In this document: positions 54,196 through 64,000 of the stretch, piece after piece
Position numbering within the stretch: the stretch's first letter is position 1
How the letters are laid out: each line of letters begins with the position of its first letter
From: Lepidodermella squamata
Taxonomy: Eukaryota > Gastrotricha
Length of the DNA stretch: 64,000 nt
Reading direction: 5' to 3'
NCBI GenBank assembly: GCA_047495785.1
Contig: JBLDXI010000004.1
Location: 434,001-498,000 of the forward strand
Translations under genes and position numbers: made by a program
The notes under the pieces: generated by a model
What the model was told of the DNA's origin: nothing
Seen by the model: the letters and a program-made list of their open reading frames with translations, nothing else
Databases searched by the model: none

Positions 54196-55753
54196 GCTAT
54201 AATTTGCCGTGAACGTCTGCGAGACAGCGAGAAGAATTCGAGCTGGATGCGTATGCCTCAAGTTTTGAATTATGAAAATAGTTGAAAGTATGAAAGACAA
54301 AGTAGATGAAGCTATAAAATGTTAATGCCGAAGAAACACTCTCTTGAAATCGAATAAAAAAACGAATTATTTAACGATTTAGTATTGGTGCTTCGCGAAA
54401 ACCGGAAACCGGTGCGTTACCTGGCCGAAATCAAAAGAGCCCAAGGCGGGTCTCTAGTTCCTTCGTTTCCGAATCCTCATTCAGCCGTTAACAATCAATA
54501 TCTATTAGAAATATTCAAACCTGCTAGATGTTAGAGAAAACTCCTAAATCTTATCATATTCATCACAATTATGCAATCTATTTTCACAATCTATTTGTGC
54601 TTCTGCATTCTCTCAGCTATTACTCAAACTGATCGCATTCGTTTTGCTTCACAATAAATTACGCAGAATTATTGCAAAATAAACTATTTAAATATGCAAT
54701 AATTTGTTTCTTTTTTTATCTTCAAAAGCTCACACGACGCAATGCCAATCAATGTTGCCAATCAATGCCATTCTTGCCCTGAATTTATCAGTGAAGTCAA
54801 CACATGGGTACGGAGGGTAGTTCCGGGCGAGAAGCCCCCAAAAAACGGGACCCTTTGGTTTGATTTATTCGGAAACCTCGAGGATATCGTGCTTCATCCA
54901 CTGTAGCTTCGACGTTGGTGAACGGCTCAACAGTTGCCTGACCTAACCTTTCTCGCCAACAAAACATGAAATGAGTTATATCCCAAAACAATTTTGCTCT
55001 TGTATTGTCCATTGTCAAAACCAGGTCGAAGTGGTGAATGAATTGTGACGAAAACGCGGCTTTGTTTTTTGTCCGAACCCAATTTTTGTCCGATTCTCGA
55101 TACGTCATCGCGTGGATGACGTGAATTTGTTCATTCGGACAATTTAAAATTTGATGATCGGCCGATGTCGTTCGTGTTGCGACGTAAGGGACCGCCAGTA
55201 CTAGCGCATATTTCTATATATCATTATACGGCTATATTGCGGCTGTTTACAACTGTGGAGCGGTTGCATCCCAAATTACTATCTTCGGTTCAAGGGCTAT
55301 AAAATTGCCATTAGCTGCGATTGCTATCGTGCGTTCTTGGACTCTTGAAGAGAAAAGAGAAATTCAGCTTTTTCGCCTATCCTTCCTATAATTCTTCAAA
55401 GTTTTCTCGCGTTCTTCGGGAATTCTTCGATTGCAGGTTTAACAGGTAGCAAAAACGAGCTGCCGTGCGACCAATGAAAAACTATTATTATCCGTGACTC
55501 GGTGCCGTAAATCTTTATTTTCAATGCCGCGAAATATTTGAAAATGAACAAAGGAAATGAAACTAAGAGAACAATCCATCACACTTTGTTTAACAGAGAT
55601 GGCGATAACAGGTTGAAGATATCGAAAGAGCCAGCACTCTGCAATAGTATAGTAGCGACCTTACGCCGCAATTTTCCATTTCCGATTCCCAATCAATATT
55701 CAATATCCAATCTTTATCCAATCAGCTATAACTTAAGTGCCGAATTCGAGTAA
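54196..55753. other. Intergenic region downstream of gene F
   Basis: Begins with the F 3' UTR (AATAAA at 54353). At about 55158-55190 a short GTCGTTCGTGTTGCGACGTAA block repeats the inner end of the inverted arms (58240-58280, 61690-61720). Otherwise nothing that I can support. Confidence 0.5.
54353..54358 (+). terminator. Polyadenylation signal of gene F
   Basis: AATAAA 158 bp after the stop codon, in an A-rich context. Confidence 0.55.
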
Positions 55754-56640
55754 AAGTTGAAGTATAGTAATCCTAATCAACAATGCAGAATTTAAAATTT
55801 AATACAGCAGCCAATAGGATGTACTTTACTACTTTAATAGCTGCGAGAGATATTGCAATAAGATTTTAATGAATTATTATTACGTATTTTAGAAACGAGC
55901 CATTCTAAACTAAAAGCTCCTCCGATTTCTACGAAAAAGTATAGAAGGATATTCATGCACATGGAGGATTATTGAAAGTAGATCTCGCCCCTGGAAGTTT
56001 TGGCGGATAAATCTTTGAATTAGGAAACAAGAGGTCTTCAAAGTTTTCTGAAAGTGTAGCACTTAAAACCGAAATGAACTAACAATTTTCAAGAATCGAT
56101 GAACACTCCATTGGTTAACTAATTAACTAACTAACGATAACTAAATTCATAAGCCACAGAAATGGGAGCGTTAGCGTCGTTGAATAACTCTGATTTGGGC
56201 ATGTTTACGTCAGTGACAAATAAAAGGTGATAGCAGAGTTTTTATGTGAACGAAGACGGAAGCAAACTTGTCACCCGTCAACTGTCTGTAACTGACGTGA
56301 ACAAGCCCTATTCCGAGTTGTATTCACCGACGCTAACGACTACGGTACGACTACGGACTACGGCGCAGTGATGGCGGTTCATTCTGCTTTGACTGCTTTG
56401 TTTAGCTTTTTCTTCCATCTAAAAACAAAGAATGTCTATATCTATTGGATACCAATTAAGCGTTAAATTTCAATACCTAGAGCAGATCAGATTTGTCTCT
56501 AAAAAGCTGCGCTTTGATTTAGGATTTAGCCTTGACAAGCAGAACAAACCGCTCCATTGCTCCAGAAATCTACCCGTAAACCGTTCTCATCATGAAAAGC
56601 GCGCCACTTATTTGCCTTCAATTACTCTAAAACCCTGAAA

Positions 56641-56915
56641 CAGTGTGGTCCACGGCCGGAAACTGGCGAGTCACCAACTGGAGTCAAAATTGGGCCAAAG
56701 ATATTTCTTCGACTTTTTGGACTTTTTGGATGAGTGTGGAGTCAAAGCATCTCATTTTGGAGTCAAACTCAGAGCCGGAGTCAAGTTTAGCTAGGTTTTT
56801 TGTGACTCTTTCCGGAGTCAAGCTCGGCTTAGTAATAATCGGAGTCACACATGAGTAAAAAATAATCCCAAAAGAGTCAAAATGGCTTGTGGGAGTCACA
56901 CTTTGGACCACACTG
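56641..56915. mobile_element. hAT-type MITE with GGAGTCA repeats
   Basis: 275 bp. Ends are CAGTGTGGTCCA and its exact complement. Exact 8-bp target duplication CCCTGAAA (56633-56640, 56916-56923). About ten GGAGTCA/GAGTCAAA words fill the interior. No ORF. The clean duplication points to recent insertion. Confidence 0.95.
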
Positions 56916-57850
56916 CCCTGAAAGTCATTCTGCATTCTCGCCATTAGATTGAAGTGTCGTAAGCATTCCTGATTGACCTAATTATAGTTGAGATCAATTG
57001 ATCAAATGATCAAATGATCAAGTGGATGCGCATTGTAAATTACACTTCTGTGCATGATTGCTTTCTTTGATAACTATTAGTCGGTGGCATTTTGCTCTTT
57101 GGCCTTCGGTTCAACACCATCAGACTAAATGTGACGTACTATTTCATTAAGAAGTCCGCGCAAAAATCGTGAAACCCAAACTTAAATGGTGGGTCACGTT
57201 TTGCCATATCATGCCAAGCGAGTTGCATGTCAAGCATTTCTCGAATATACGGCGTTGCTAATTGCTAATCATCAATCATCGCTAAATCGCTAACCAGATC
57301 ACATTACCAAGACAATCCGCTATCTTTCTTAGGATGCAGGGATAAAAGTCATCCTAGCAATTCTTGAATGCTACCAACTTCGTAAACTTTGGGTGATTCT
57401 ACAATTGACCTCATGTGGCTGCGAATCTACTTCAGCGATTCCGCGAGCCTCGCGCAAGGTTGTAGTTCAGTTTGTCGCAACAGCTCAACTGCTTATATTT
57501 GATAAAACAAGAAATGCGATTAGAAAAATACTTGATCGCTTTTTCATGCAATAAAATTTAAGAAGTATATCGAAATGCCTGCGAGCTGCGATGGAGAATG
57601 GAGAAGGATAACCACAAAATAGTTTATAACTAATAGCGTTATAAGTGCTCTCTTGGCATTTTCATGATAGTAGAAAAATTGGCTCATAGTCCATAATTCC
57701 GTAATATGCATTTTTCGTGATGATAACTGCATGGGTCGCATAAAATTATGCTCCGGGAATGCGAAACTAAAAAGTATGCCCATTCGAACGCAGACTCTGG
57801 TCATGTTTGAACAATAAGTGGTGATAGTCATGGTTCAACGTCACTATACA

Positions 57851-57888
57851 GAGAGAGTGAGAGAGAGAGAGAGAGAGAGAGACAGAGA
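57851..57888. repeat. (GA)n microsatellite
   Basis: GA dinucleotide tract. The complementary CT tract occurs in the opposite arm near 62018-62031 but is shorter. Confidence 0.9.
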
Positions 57889-57949
57889 CTTTACCCATAT
57901 GAGTTTACCCTATGGATATTGATAAATTGATAGAATTGAATAATAAAAA

Positions 57950-57985
57950 TTATATAATTATATAATTATATAATTATAATTATAA
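57950..57985. repeat. ATTATATA low-complexity tract
   Basis: Repeated TATAATTA units. Nothing comparable remains in the opposite arm. Confidence 0.8.
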
Positions 57986-58310
57986 AATTGATAGAATTAT
58001 CCAAGACTACGCTCGAAGGGAACGAAGGTGAAATCAAGAAGAGGAGGATAAATTTGGTTGATCTTAAGAATTTAGCCATGATAACGGAGAAATTGCCTGA
58101 AGCGTTTGTGCGTAGTACGCATTCTGGTAGGCGTTGCAACCGTTCGGTATGGGATGCGCCGCAATAATGATGCTATTACCGGCAAATAAAAAGTAGCTTA
58201 TACCAGTACCAAGTATTTTATTACAAACAGCATGGAAGTACTGCCTAACGCGGTCTCTTACGTCGCAACACGAACGATGTTTGGCATGCAAACATTTAAA
58301 ATCCCAGATC

Positions 58311-59460
58311 ATGGCCCTATTTATTCGGAATTTATTTATGTTTCTAACTGCTGTGGCGGCTACGAGTGCCAAATACAAACGCTGCTTCTCACGCTTGAAT
58401 GATTCATTTACTGGCTGCAAAACGAACTGCTCATTTCTTGATGAAGTTCAAGCAAGTTGAGGATGTGGGGATTGGTTCAAGTTGATCATTTCGTAATTTT
58501 TTCTAGCGTGGCTACTCTCTGCCATCTCTTGAATACTGCTCAGCTGGGATGCGTTGAAAAAAGGTTCCAATAGCGATTAATTTTTGCTTTTGCTCGAAGC
58601 TGCTTCGACTTCAAAACGATTAACATGCGGTGTATCCCACGCTGCCTTGGATGTGATAAAACCGATGAAGTCATGGTTTTAGAGCGCAATCAAGAACTTT
58701 CTGGTAAGCCATGGTCACTGTTTCAATACCTGTATCGATGAATCACTCTATGAGCAGAATATCGAAGCAAAGCTGTGCAGCAGCAATTGCCAGAGGAAAT
58801 GCGTTCCGAATGACGGCAATTGTCCCAACAACGGGGTTAGTGCTTCGATGAATTTGCTGGGAGACGCTAAACTTGTTTCTGTTCGAACCGCAGACTCTGG
58901 TTGCGCGCCGACCAACGACACTATCATGCTTGAACGAGCAAAACAGTTGGTTTGATTTGTGTCTTCGGTTATTTTTGATTATTTCTGTTTTTTTTTCTCA
59001 AATAGTTACCCGAAAAGACGCTGATTTCGTTCCGTCCTTCGATGTTTCGTTCAAAGAGACCGGTCCTTTTCGGCGGTAATCTACTCCTTGTAATACAACC
59101 TACCTAACACAAGTTTGATTATAGCAATACATCATTCGTTTGTCATTCAATGCGTCATTTTTCAGTCTTACAGTTGAGGTACTAACATTGACAGAAACCT
59201 CTGCCTCTCAGGAGTACGTAATTTTGCCGATTTTCCGTTAATAAGTTAGACTTACGAGTCTAAATTTTCAGCCTGCTGGACTTTGTGCAACTGATTCGGG
59301 CCCGGTTTGCCGCAATACATGCCCGGTTCCGATGACCGTTGTAAGTATTAGCGGGCAATATAAATAATTTTTGGAATAATATGTTATCAACGTTTAGATC
59401 GACATTTAGACTTCGCCGGGAACTACGCTAACTGCATGAAATCACTGGTAATCGCCTTGG
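58311..59460 (+). CDS. Divergent lectin-family gene G (N-terminal Cys-module part; possibly decayed)
   Basis: Exon 1, 58311-58451, encodes a signal peptide (MALFIRNLFMFLTAVAATSA) and KRCFSRLNDSFTGC, aligning with exon 1 of E/F. The donor reads CAA|gcaagt, a GC-AG type. Later exons recognised by similarity: about 58598-58675 (CFDFKTINMRCIPRCLGC), about 58756-58838 (KLCSSNCQRKCVPNDGNC), about 58900-58950 (TTLSCLNEQN), 59272-59340 (LCATDSGPVCRNTCP) and about 59405-59446 (DFAGNYANCMKSL). No CLECT exon follows. The last junctions do not keep a clean phase, so it is either a short soluble Cys-module protein with unresolved splicing or a pseudogene. Confidence 0.55.
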
Positions 59461-60213
59461 CTTGGTTTAAGGTCCTATAGTGACGAAAACAGAGTCGAGA
59501 ACCTTATCGCAGTCCTTCACTGGTATTAGTGATATACTGCTTTAAAAATTGAAAACTGAGAGGCTTGGTGTCTGAACTAGTCGAATCCAAAACATATTCG
59601 GTCAAAGTTCTCCCTCTATGACTTTATAAACACTCTTCGAACAGGCAGGAAAAGTTAATCTTCTTGTTTTTTATTTCCGAGCCCCACAAAATGTGCGTCG
59701 ATGGAACTTCGTTCGAACTGGTCAAATGCGTTCTTGTATCAAGTTCCGAATTGAAAATTCTATAGCCGAAACAATTCTATTGCATTCTTTTTCTAAGCAT
59801 TTAGTTCGATTAGGAGGATGCTTTGGTAAGAAAAATATATTTGCTGTTTGAAAATTGCTTGCATAAACAGAAACTGATTGATTATCGATTATCGATTATC
59901 GATTTGCGCTTATCCAATTATCTCTATCAATTAACGGTTCGCATCATCTTGTTCAGCGTAAAAAGTTAGCGTACATTTCGTTTCCGGCTACTGAATTGAT
60001 TAATTAATTGGATTAATTGGATAAAAATTCACACATACCCCACCAACAATTAATTAGTAAAATAATCAGAATCATTATAATATTATCCTATCCTGTATGC
60101 AGAAAACACACGTACGAGTTATATATGTCTGATGCGCCAAAAGCCCACCCGTGGCCGGTGCTTAACTTTAATTTTTGGAAATAAAACATTGCTTGCTTGC
60201 TAATTGGATTATA
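59461..60213. other. Non-coding interior of the inverted duplication
   Basis: No gene recognised. Holds the ATTATCGATT repeat at 59878-59904 and an ATTAATTAATTGGATTAATTGG tract near 59998-60022. Confidence 0.5.
59878..59904. repeat. ATTATCGATT tandem motif
   Basis: Three overlapping ATTATCGATT units, the same word as the palindrome at 13436-13498. Confidence 0.85.
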
Positions 60214-60751
60214 CAGTAGAAGCTATATAATCCGAACCCCAGCAATGCGGACAGCGGGCTAGTCCAGACGATTTTAGGGCGACGGACAGAGTTTACGTTA
60301 TAACATGCGGACATCGCGCTCTTTAAGGCGGACAGCTTCTTAATGCGGACGCGTGCTAATACGGCCAGTTTTCTAGCTACAGTCGCACTGTCCATATGGG
60401 TATTTTAGGCTCTTTAGGACACCACTCAACTCCATGTCTCCGAGTGGATTAGGGATATTGTCACAAATCTTCGCTTACTTGGCGAAATTATTTGCAAATT
60501 AGTTGCAAATTATGTGTAAAAACCACTCAAATCTAATTAAAGAGCGTGCCAATTAGAAAAGCAAACAATACCTGCGCGTAAAATGGGGCCTAATCCTGCC
60601 CGCTGAGGCCGTTTCAAGGGGCGCCTCGGAATATAGGGGATCGCCCAATGCGGACAGCGCGCTAATGCGAACAGCGCGCTAATGCGGACAGCGCGCTAAT
60701 GCGGACAAATTTTCCGCGACCGATGGTGTCCGGATTATACAGCTTCTACTG
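60214..60751. mobile_element. pogo/Tigger-like (Tc1-mariner superfamily) MITE
   Basis: 538 bp. Ends are CAGTAGAAGCTATATAATCC and the complement of CAGTAGAAGCTGTATAATCC, flanked by TA on both sides (60212-60213, 60752-60753). TA duplication with CAGTA ends fits pogo-type elements. The interior repeats ATGCGGACAGCGCGCTA, with four close copies at 60649-60710 and degenerate ones at 60237-60370. No transposase ORF. Confidence 0.88.
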
Positions 60752-61471
60752 TAAAATAACAATTTTAAAGAAATCGGCAAAACCGCTTCTTTTCATGTCG
60801 AAACCCCCCTTAGAAACCTAGGAGGAGGTAGTTTTTCACGAGGAATCGGAATCTGCTTTCGAGTAACACATAGCACATAGAATTACTCGGTTTTTTGCGT
60901 AGAATCTCGTGGAATTGTCAGATTGGGGATACGAGTTGATAGTAATGCTGGGAGCGCGTTCAAAACAAGACTATCTGATTATGATTTTACTTGAATTTAA
61001 TACAGCGCCCACGATTAATCGATTCGATTTGTCGGGCGATTCGATTGAACATTTAATCGCGATTAACACGATTCGATTATCGAAGTTTAAATCGAAGTTT
61101 AATCGATTAAAGAAAAAATAATCGGCGCGCATCACTATTCACGACAAGCAGGCTCTTTCGAAGACCACGCTTTCTATAATTTTGTTAAATTACCGCGAAA
61201 CGCTGAAATAAAACGTCGTTGTGTTCAGCGGACCATGCTAATCGCTCCTAATTGGAGGGTCCGCTAATTGGAAGGTAAGCTGAATCCCTAACACCGCAGG
61301 TTGGGAAGGGGCGAAGAGGCCGTGAGTCAATTGTTATTGTGTCGTAGACAAAGGATTTACTTAGTAGAAACAACGTAAGCAGCTGAGAAGGTTTTACTTA
61401 TCTTCGAAATGTTGTTTCCTAAACTAATAACAGCGCAATTTCGCGAGCTTTAGTCGCTGTCCATATATCAA
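60752..61471. other. Non-coding stretch
   Basis: Contains an ATCGATTCGATT-rich block near 61015-61110 and a short palindromic GCGGACC...GGTCCGC segment near 61228-61273. No supported gene. Confidence 0.45.
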
Positions 61472-61669
61472 TTAAGCTTGCACCCCAATACACGAGTCCA
61501 CCGTAACGCCGAGAATATCGGCCGATGTGAATTTGGACGATGTATGTATTGCAGCTGATTGAATGCCTTTGCAACAGAGACGGAAACTAGCGTAGGCAAA
61601 ACTAATCACACCTTGCTGTAAAATGCAAAAGCCAGCAATTAATGCTATTGTGTGATGACTTAATTTCAA
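61472..61669 (-). CDS. Small secreted Cys-containing protein candidate
   Basis: A 65-residue ORF with a plausible signal peptide (MKLSHHTIALIAGFCILQQG) and three Cys in the remaining chain (RLCCKG, DSCIG). It starts just inside the right inverted arm, mirroring gene G, which starts just inside the left arm. Both are therefore read toward each other from duplicated upstream DNA. No similarity recognised. A small intron is possible and would change the C terminus. Confidence 0.35.
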   Translation of the reverse strand: MKLSHHTIALIAGFCILQQGVISFAYASFRLCCKGIQSAAIHTSSKFTSADILGVTVDSCIGVQA

Positions 61670-61689
61670 CTCACTATCGCCACAGTCGA

Positions 61690-63370
61690 TATTTCGTTCG
61701 TGTTGCGACGTAAGAGACCTCGTTAGGCAGTACTTTCATGCTGTTTGTAATAAAATACTTGGTATAGCTACTTTTTATTTGCCGGTAATAGCATCATTAT
61801 TGCGGCGCATCCGATACCGAGCGGTTAAAACGCCTACCAGAATGCGTACTGCACACAAACGCTTCAGACAATTTCTCCGTTATCATGGCTAAATTCTTAA
61901 GATCAACCAAATTTATCTCCATCTTCCTTATTTCATAATCGTTCCGTTGGAGCGTAGTCTAGGATAATTCCATCAATTTTTCTCAAAATCCATAGGCTAA
62001 ATTCATAGGGTAAACTCTCTCTCTCTCTCTTATGTTCCACTTATTGTTCAAACATGACCAGAGTCTGCGTTTGAATGGGCATACTTTCATAGTTTCCCAT
62101 TCCCGGAGAATTTCCCAGGAATTATGGACCAGCTGAGCCAATGTTTCTACTGATTCTGATTCTGATACTGATTTTATTATGCATTTTGTTTCACAACAGT
62201 TAGCAATAGGTTAGTTCTCGGCGCCTCGCCTCAGAGGTCGTAAAATCCACTAGTTCATCTGACTTAGATTTAAGATATCGCAGAAACACAGTATGAGAAT
62301 TATTGACAATACTTGAGGGCAGCCGGTTCATGTTGAAAGGTCATGTTGAAAGCGTCTGATTTCAAGAGGACACAGTCCTAGTTTTTTACATCTTTCATAA
62401 TACGAGGCACCGTCAATCGATGAATAGTAGTCACTTCTATACAAAAGGCGTTTAGTGAACCGGGCTACTATTCAGCCCTTAAATCATGAAACTGCTAAGA
62501 AAGGACTTTTTACGCTATTGGTTTTAATATAATTTGCGGTTATCCTTCTCCATTATCTCGCATTTTGATATCCTTCTTAAATTTTTCGCTTGAAAAAGCG
62601 GTCACATCTTTTTCTGATCAATCGAATTTCATGTTTATCAAATATGAGCAGTTGATCTGTTGCAACAAACTGAACTAAAACCTTGCCCGAAGCTCGCGGA
62701 ATCGCTGAGATTTGCAGCCACACGAGGTCAATAGTAGAATCACACAAAGTTAACGAAGTTGGTAGCATTCAAGAATTGCTAGGATGACTTGTATTCCTGC
62801 ATCCTAAGAAAGATAGCGGATTGTCTTGATAATGTGATCTGGTTAGCAATTAGCAACGAAACCGCCGTATTTGAGGAATGCTTGACATGCAACTCGCTTG
62901 ACATTATTCGTATACGACAAAACGTGATCCACCATTCCAGTTTGGGTTTCACGATTTTTGCGCGGACTTCTTACGGAAATACTACGTCACATTTATTCCG
63001 ATGGTGCCGTCATCAATTCTTGAAAATTACTAGTTCATTTCGGTTTTAAGTGATACATTTTCAGAAGTCTTTACAGACCGCTTGTTTCCTAATTGCGAAA
63101 CTTCAAAGATTTATCCGCTAAAGCTTCCATGGACGAGATCTACTTCCAGTAATATTACGTGTTCACAAATATCATTCTATAATTTATCGTAGAATCAAAG
63201 GAGTTTTTTTAGAATGGCTCATTCTAAAATAGCTAATAATGATTCATTACTATCTTATTCCAATATCTCCCGAAGCTATCTAATTGTACATCTAATAGTA
63301 CAGTAATATTACATCCAATTAGCTGCTGTATTAAATTTTAATTTCTACATTGTTGATAGGATTATTTTAC
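61690..63370 (-). repeat. Right arm of the large inverted duplication
   Basis: Complement of 55754-58290 (see there). An unmatched insert at about 62160-62500 contains a stretch resembling the zinc-finger 3' flank (a TATGCATTTTGTTT-like word, then GGCGCCTCGCC and a GTAAAATCC-like word, compare 43480-43570). Confidence 0.82.
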
Positions 63371-63904
63371 TTAACCGAACCACTAATGATCGACGCTAAC
63401 AATCCCGCCCTCCAACCCGGCGAAATCATCAAATATTGGGGAACCGATTTCTCGGCCCTGATCGACTTCGATACCGCATCGGCTATCAGCAATCTGAATA
63501 AGAACTTGAATAAACTTGTCGCATGCACCTGGTTTCGCGGAGATCAAAAGCTCACGCGGCTGAACCAGTAAGTTTGGCCAACCCTCGTGTACCCTCTACA
63601 AACCGCACCGCTGAACAAGCTGCCGCGATCATGCCTGGAGAATGTGGACAAGATAGTCAGATCAGCCGTGAAGGGAGTGCTACTCCTGCCAACCCCGACA
63701 CCCGACGCATTCCTTTACGCCGCCAGGCGCTGCCGCGGACTCGCAATCAGGCGAGCATCGTGGGAGGCGTTCATCCAACACTACGCTATTTGCATGAAGC
63801 TTGCCTCGATCAACAACGACCAACTCGAGAAAGCTGACCCTACCCGACGACCGCCAGGCAACGAGCCGCGATCTCAGGAAACCGAAACGCGATTCGTGTT
63901 TTAA
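63371..63904 (+). pseudogene. Fragment of an R2-like LINE reverse transcriptase
   Basis: The frame reads NPALQPGEIIKYWGTDFSAL, then a TAA (63569-63571), and continues in the same frame with VYPLQTAPLNK, DKIVRSAVKGVLLLPTPTPD, AFLYAARRCRGLAI and RRASWEAF. This order matches the region after the RT core in R2/R4-type LINEs (the PTPxAFLYAxxxxGGL signature). The RT catalytic part upstream is absent, the in-frame TAA interrupts it, and the restriction-like endonuclease domain is not seen before the frame closes at 63904. Non-functional fragment at the outer edge of the inverted duplication. Confidence 0.75.
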
Positions 63905-64000
63905 GGAGTGGTGTTCGAAACCCACAGGTGAGGGCGCTGTGTGATTCAAGGAATATCCCGCGGGTAACAACCTGATCCTGAATAAAACCGGCCTCTCGTC

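Larger units (their letters stand above)
55754..58290 (+). repeat. Left arm of a large inverted duplication
   Basis: Complementary in order to 61690-63370: the outer end ATCCTAATCAACAATGCAGA, the block CGAAATGAACTA, GATCACATTACCAAGACAAT, GGATAACC, and inner GCAACACGAACGA. About 1 kb (56103-57115), including a hAT-type MITE, has no partner in the other arm. Divergence is moderate, so it is older than the hairpin at 41.4 kb. Confidence 0.85.

Noticed and set aside
54797-55108. Minus-strand 103-residue ORF
   Set aside because: No recognisable domain, signal peptide, paralogue or splice support in this window.
58064-58420. Minus-strand 118-residue ORF
   Set aside because: It overlaps exon 1 of gene G antisense and extends into the duplicated arm. 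Family similarity is on the plus strand.
1-64000. CRISPR arrays, operons and riboswitches
   Set aside because: Genes are intron-rich and eukaryotic. No regular spaced-repeat array or bacterial signals are present.

Overview
This window looks like nuclear DNA of an invertebrate animal. The genes are split by GT-AG introns, mostly about 45-150 bp. They encode secreted, cysteine-rich, EGF-like and C-type-lectin (CLECT) proteins, and AATAAA signals follow some of them. The rest is dense with retrotransposons, DNA transposons and non-autonomous inverted-repeat elements. An ecdysozoan, nematode- or tardigrade-like, would fit, but nothing in the sequence fixes the phylum. There are no rRNA, tRNA or CRISPR features that I can support.

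Layout: (1) 1-6421 is a minus-strand Ty3/gypsy, errantivirus-like element with ORFs gag (5'-truncated at an AT microsatellite), pol, an env-like ORF and an extra downstream ORF. (2) 6598-9420 (-) is an EGF/CLECT mosaic gene. (3) 10833-12642 (-) is the first member, B, of a tandem family of secreted proteins that combine a repeated three-cysteine module with C-terminal CLECT domain(s). (4) 13.4-16.5 kb is a nest of small elements plus a CLECT relic. (5) 17.2-18.2 kb is a small C2H2 zinc-finger gene and its duplicated 3' flank. (6) 18207-29863 is an 11.66-kb CACTA/EnSpm transposon with CACTA termini. It carries two spliced genes and is itself invaded by a two-ORF LINE. (7) 30.8-38.5 kb is a second zinc-finger gene followed by lectin gene C, whose fourth intron holds a 3.9-kb foldback element. 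(8) 39-43.4 kb holds LINE fragments (one with a 2A-like motif), two hAT-type MITEs, a long hairpin and a third zinc-finger relic. (9) 44.3-54.2 kb holds lectin genes D (-), E (-) and F (+); E and F are head-to-head. (10) 55.75-63.37 kb is a large inverted duplication flanking a divergent family member G and a small secreted ORF. (11) The right edge is a broken R2-like LINE fragment.

The unifying theme is a locally expanding secreted protein family. Its ancestral duplicated unit appears to be [zinc-finger gene (+) - spacer - lectin gene (-)]. Copies have since been remodelled by deletion, frameshift, cysteine loss and transposon insertion. The exon structure is strikingly conserved (42, 87, 84, 81, 52, 161, 72 and 66-75 nt exons), so the predicted gene models support each other. 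The most novel item is the cysteine module, C-x(8-10)-C-x(6)-C, used about five times per protein ahead of the CLECT domain; I do not recognise it as a named domain.
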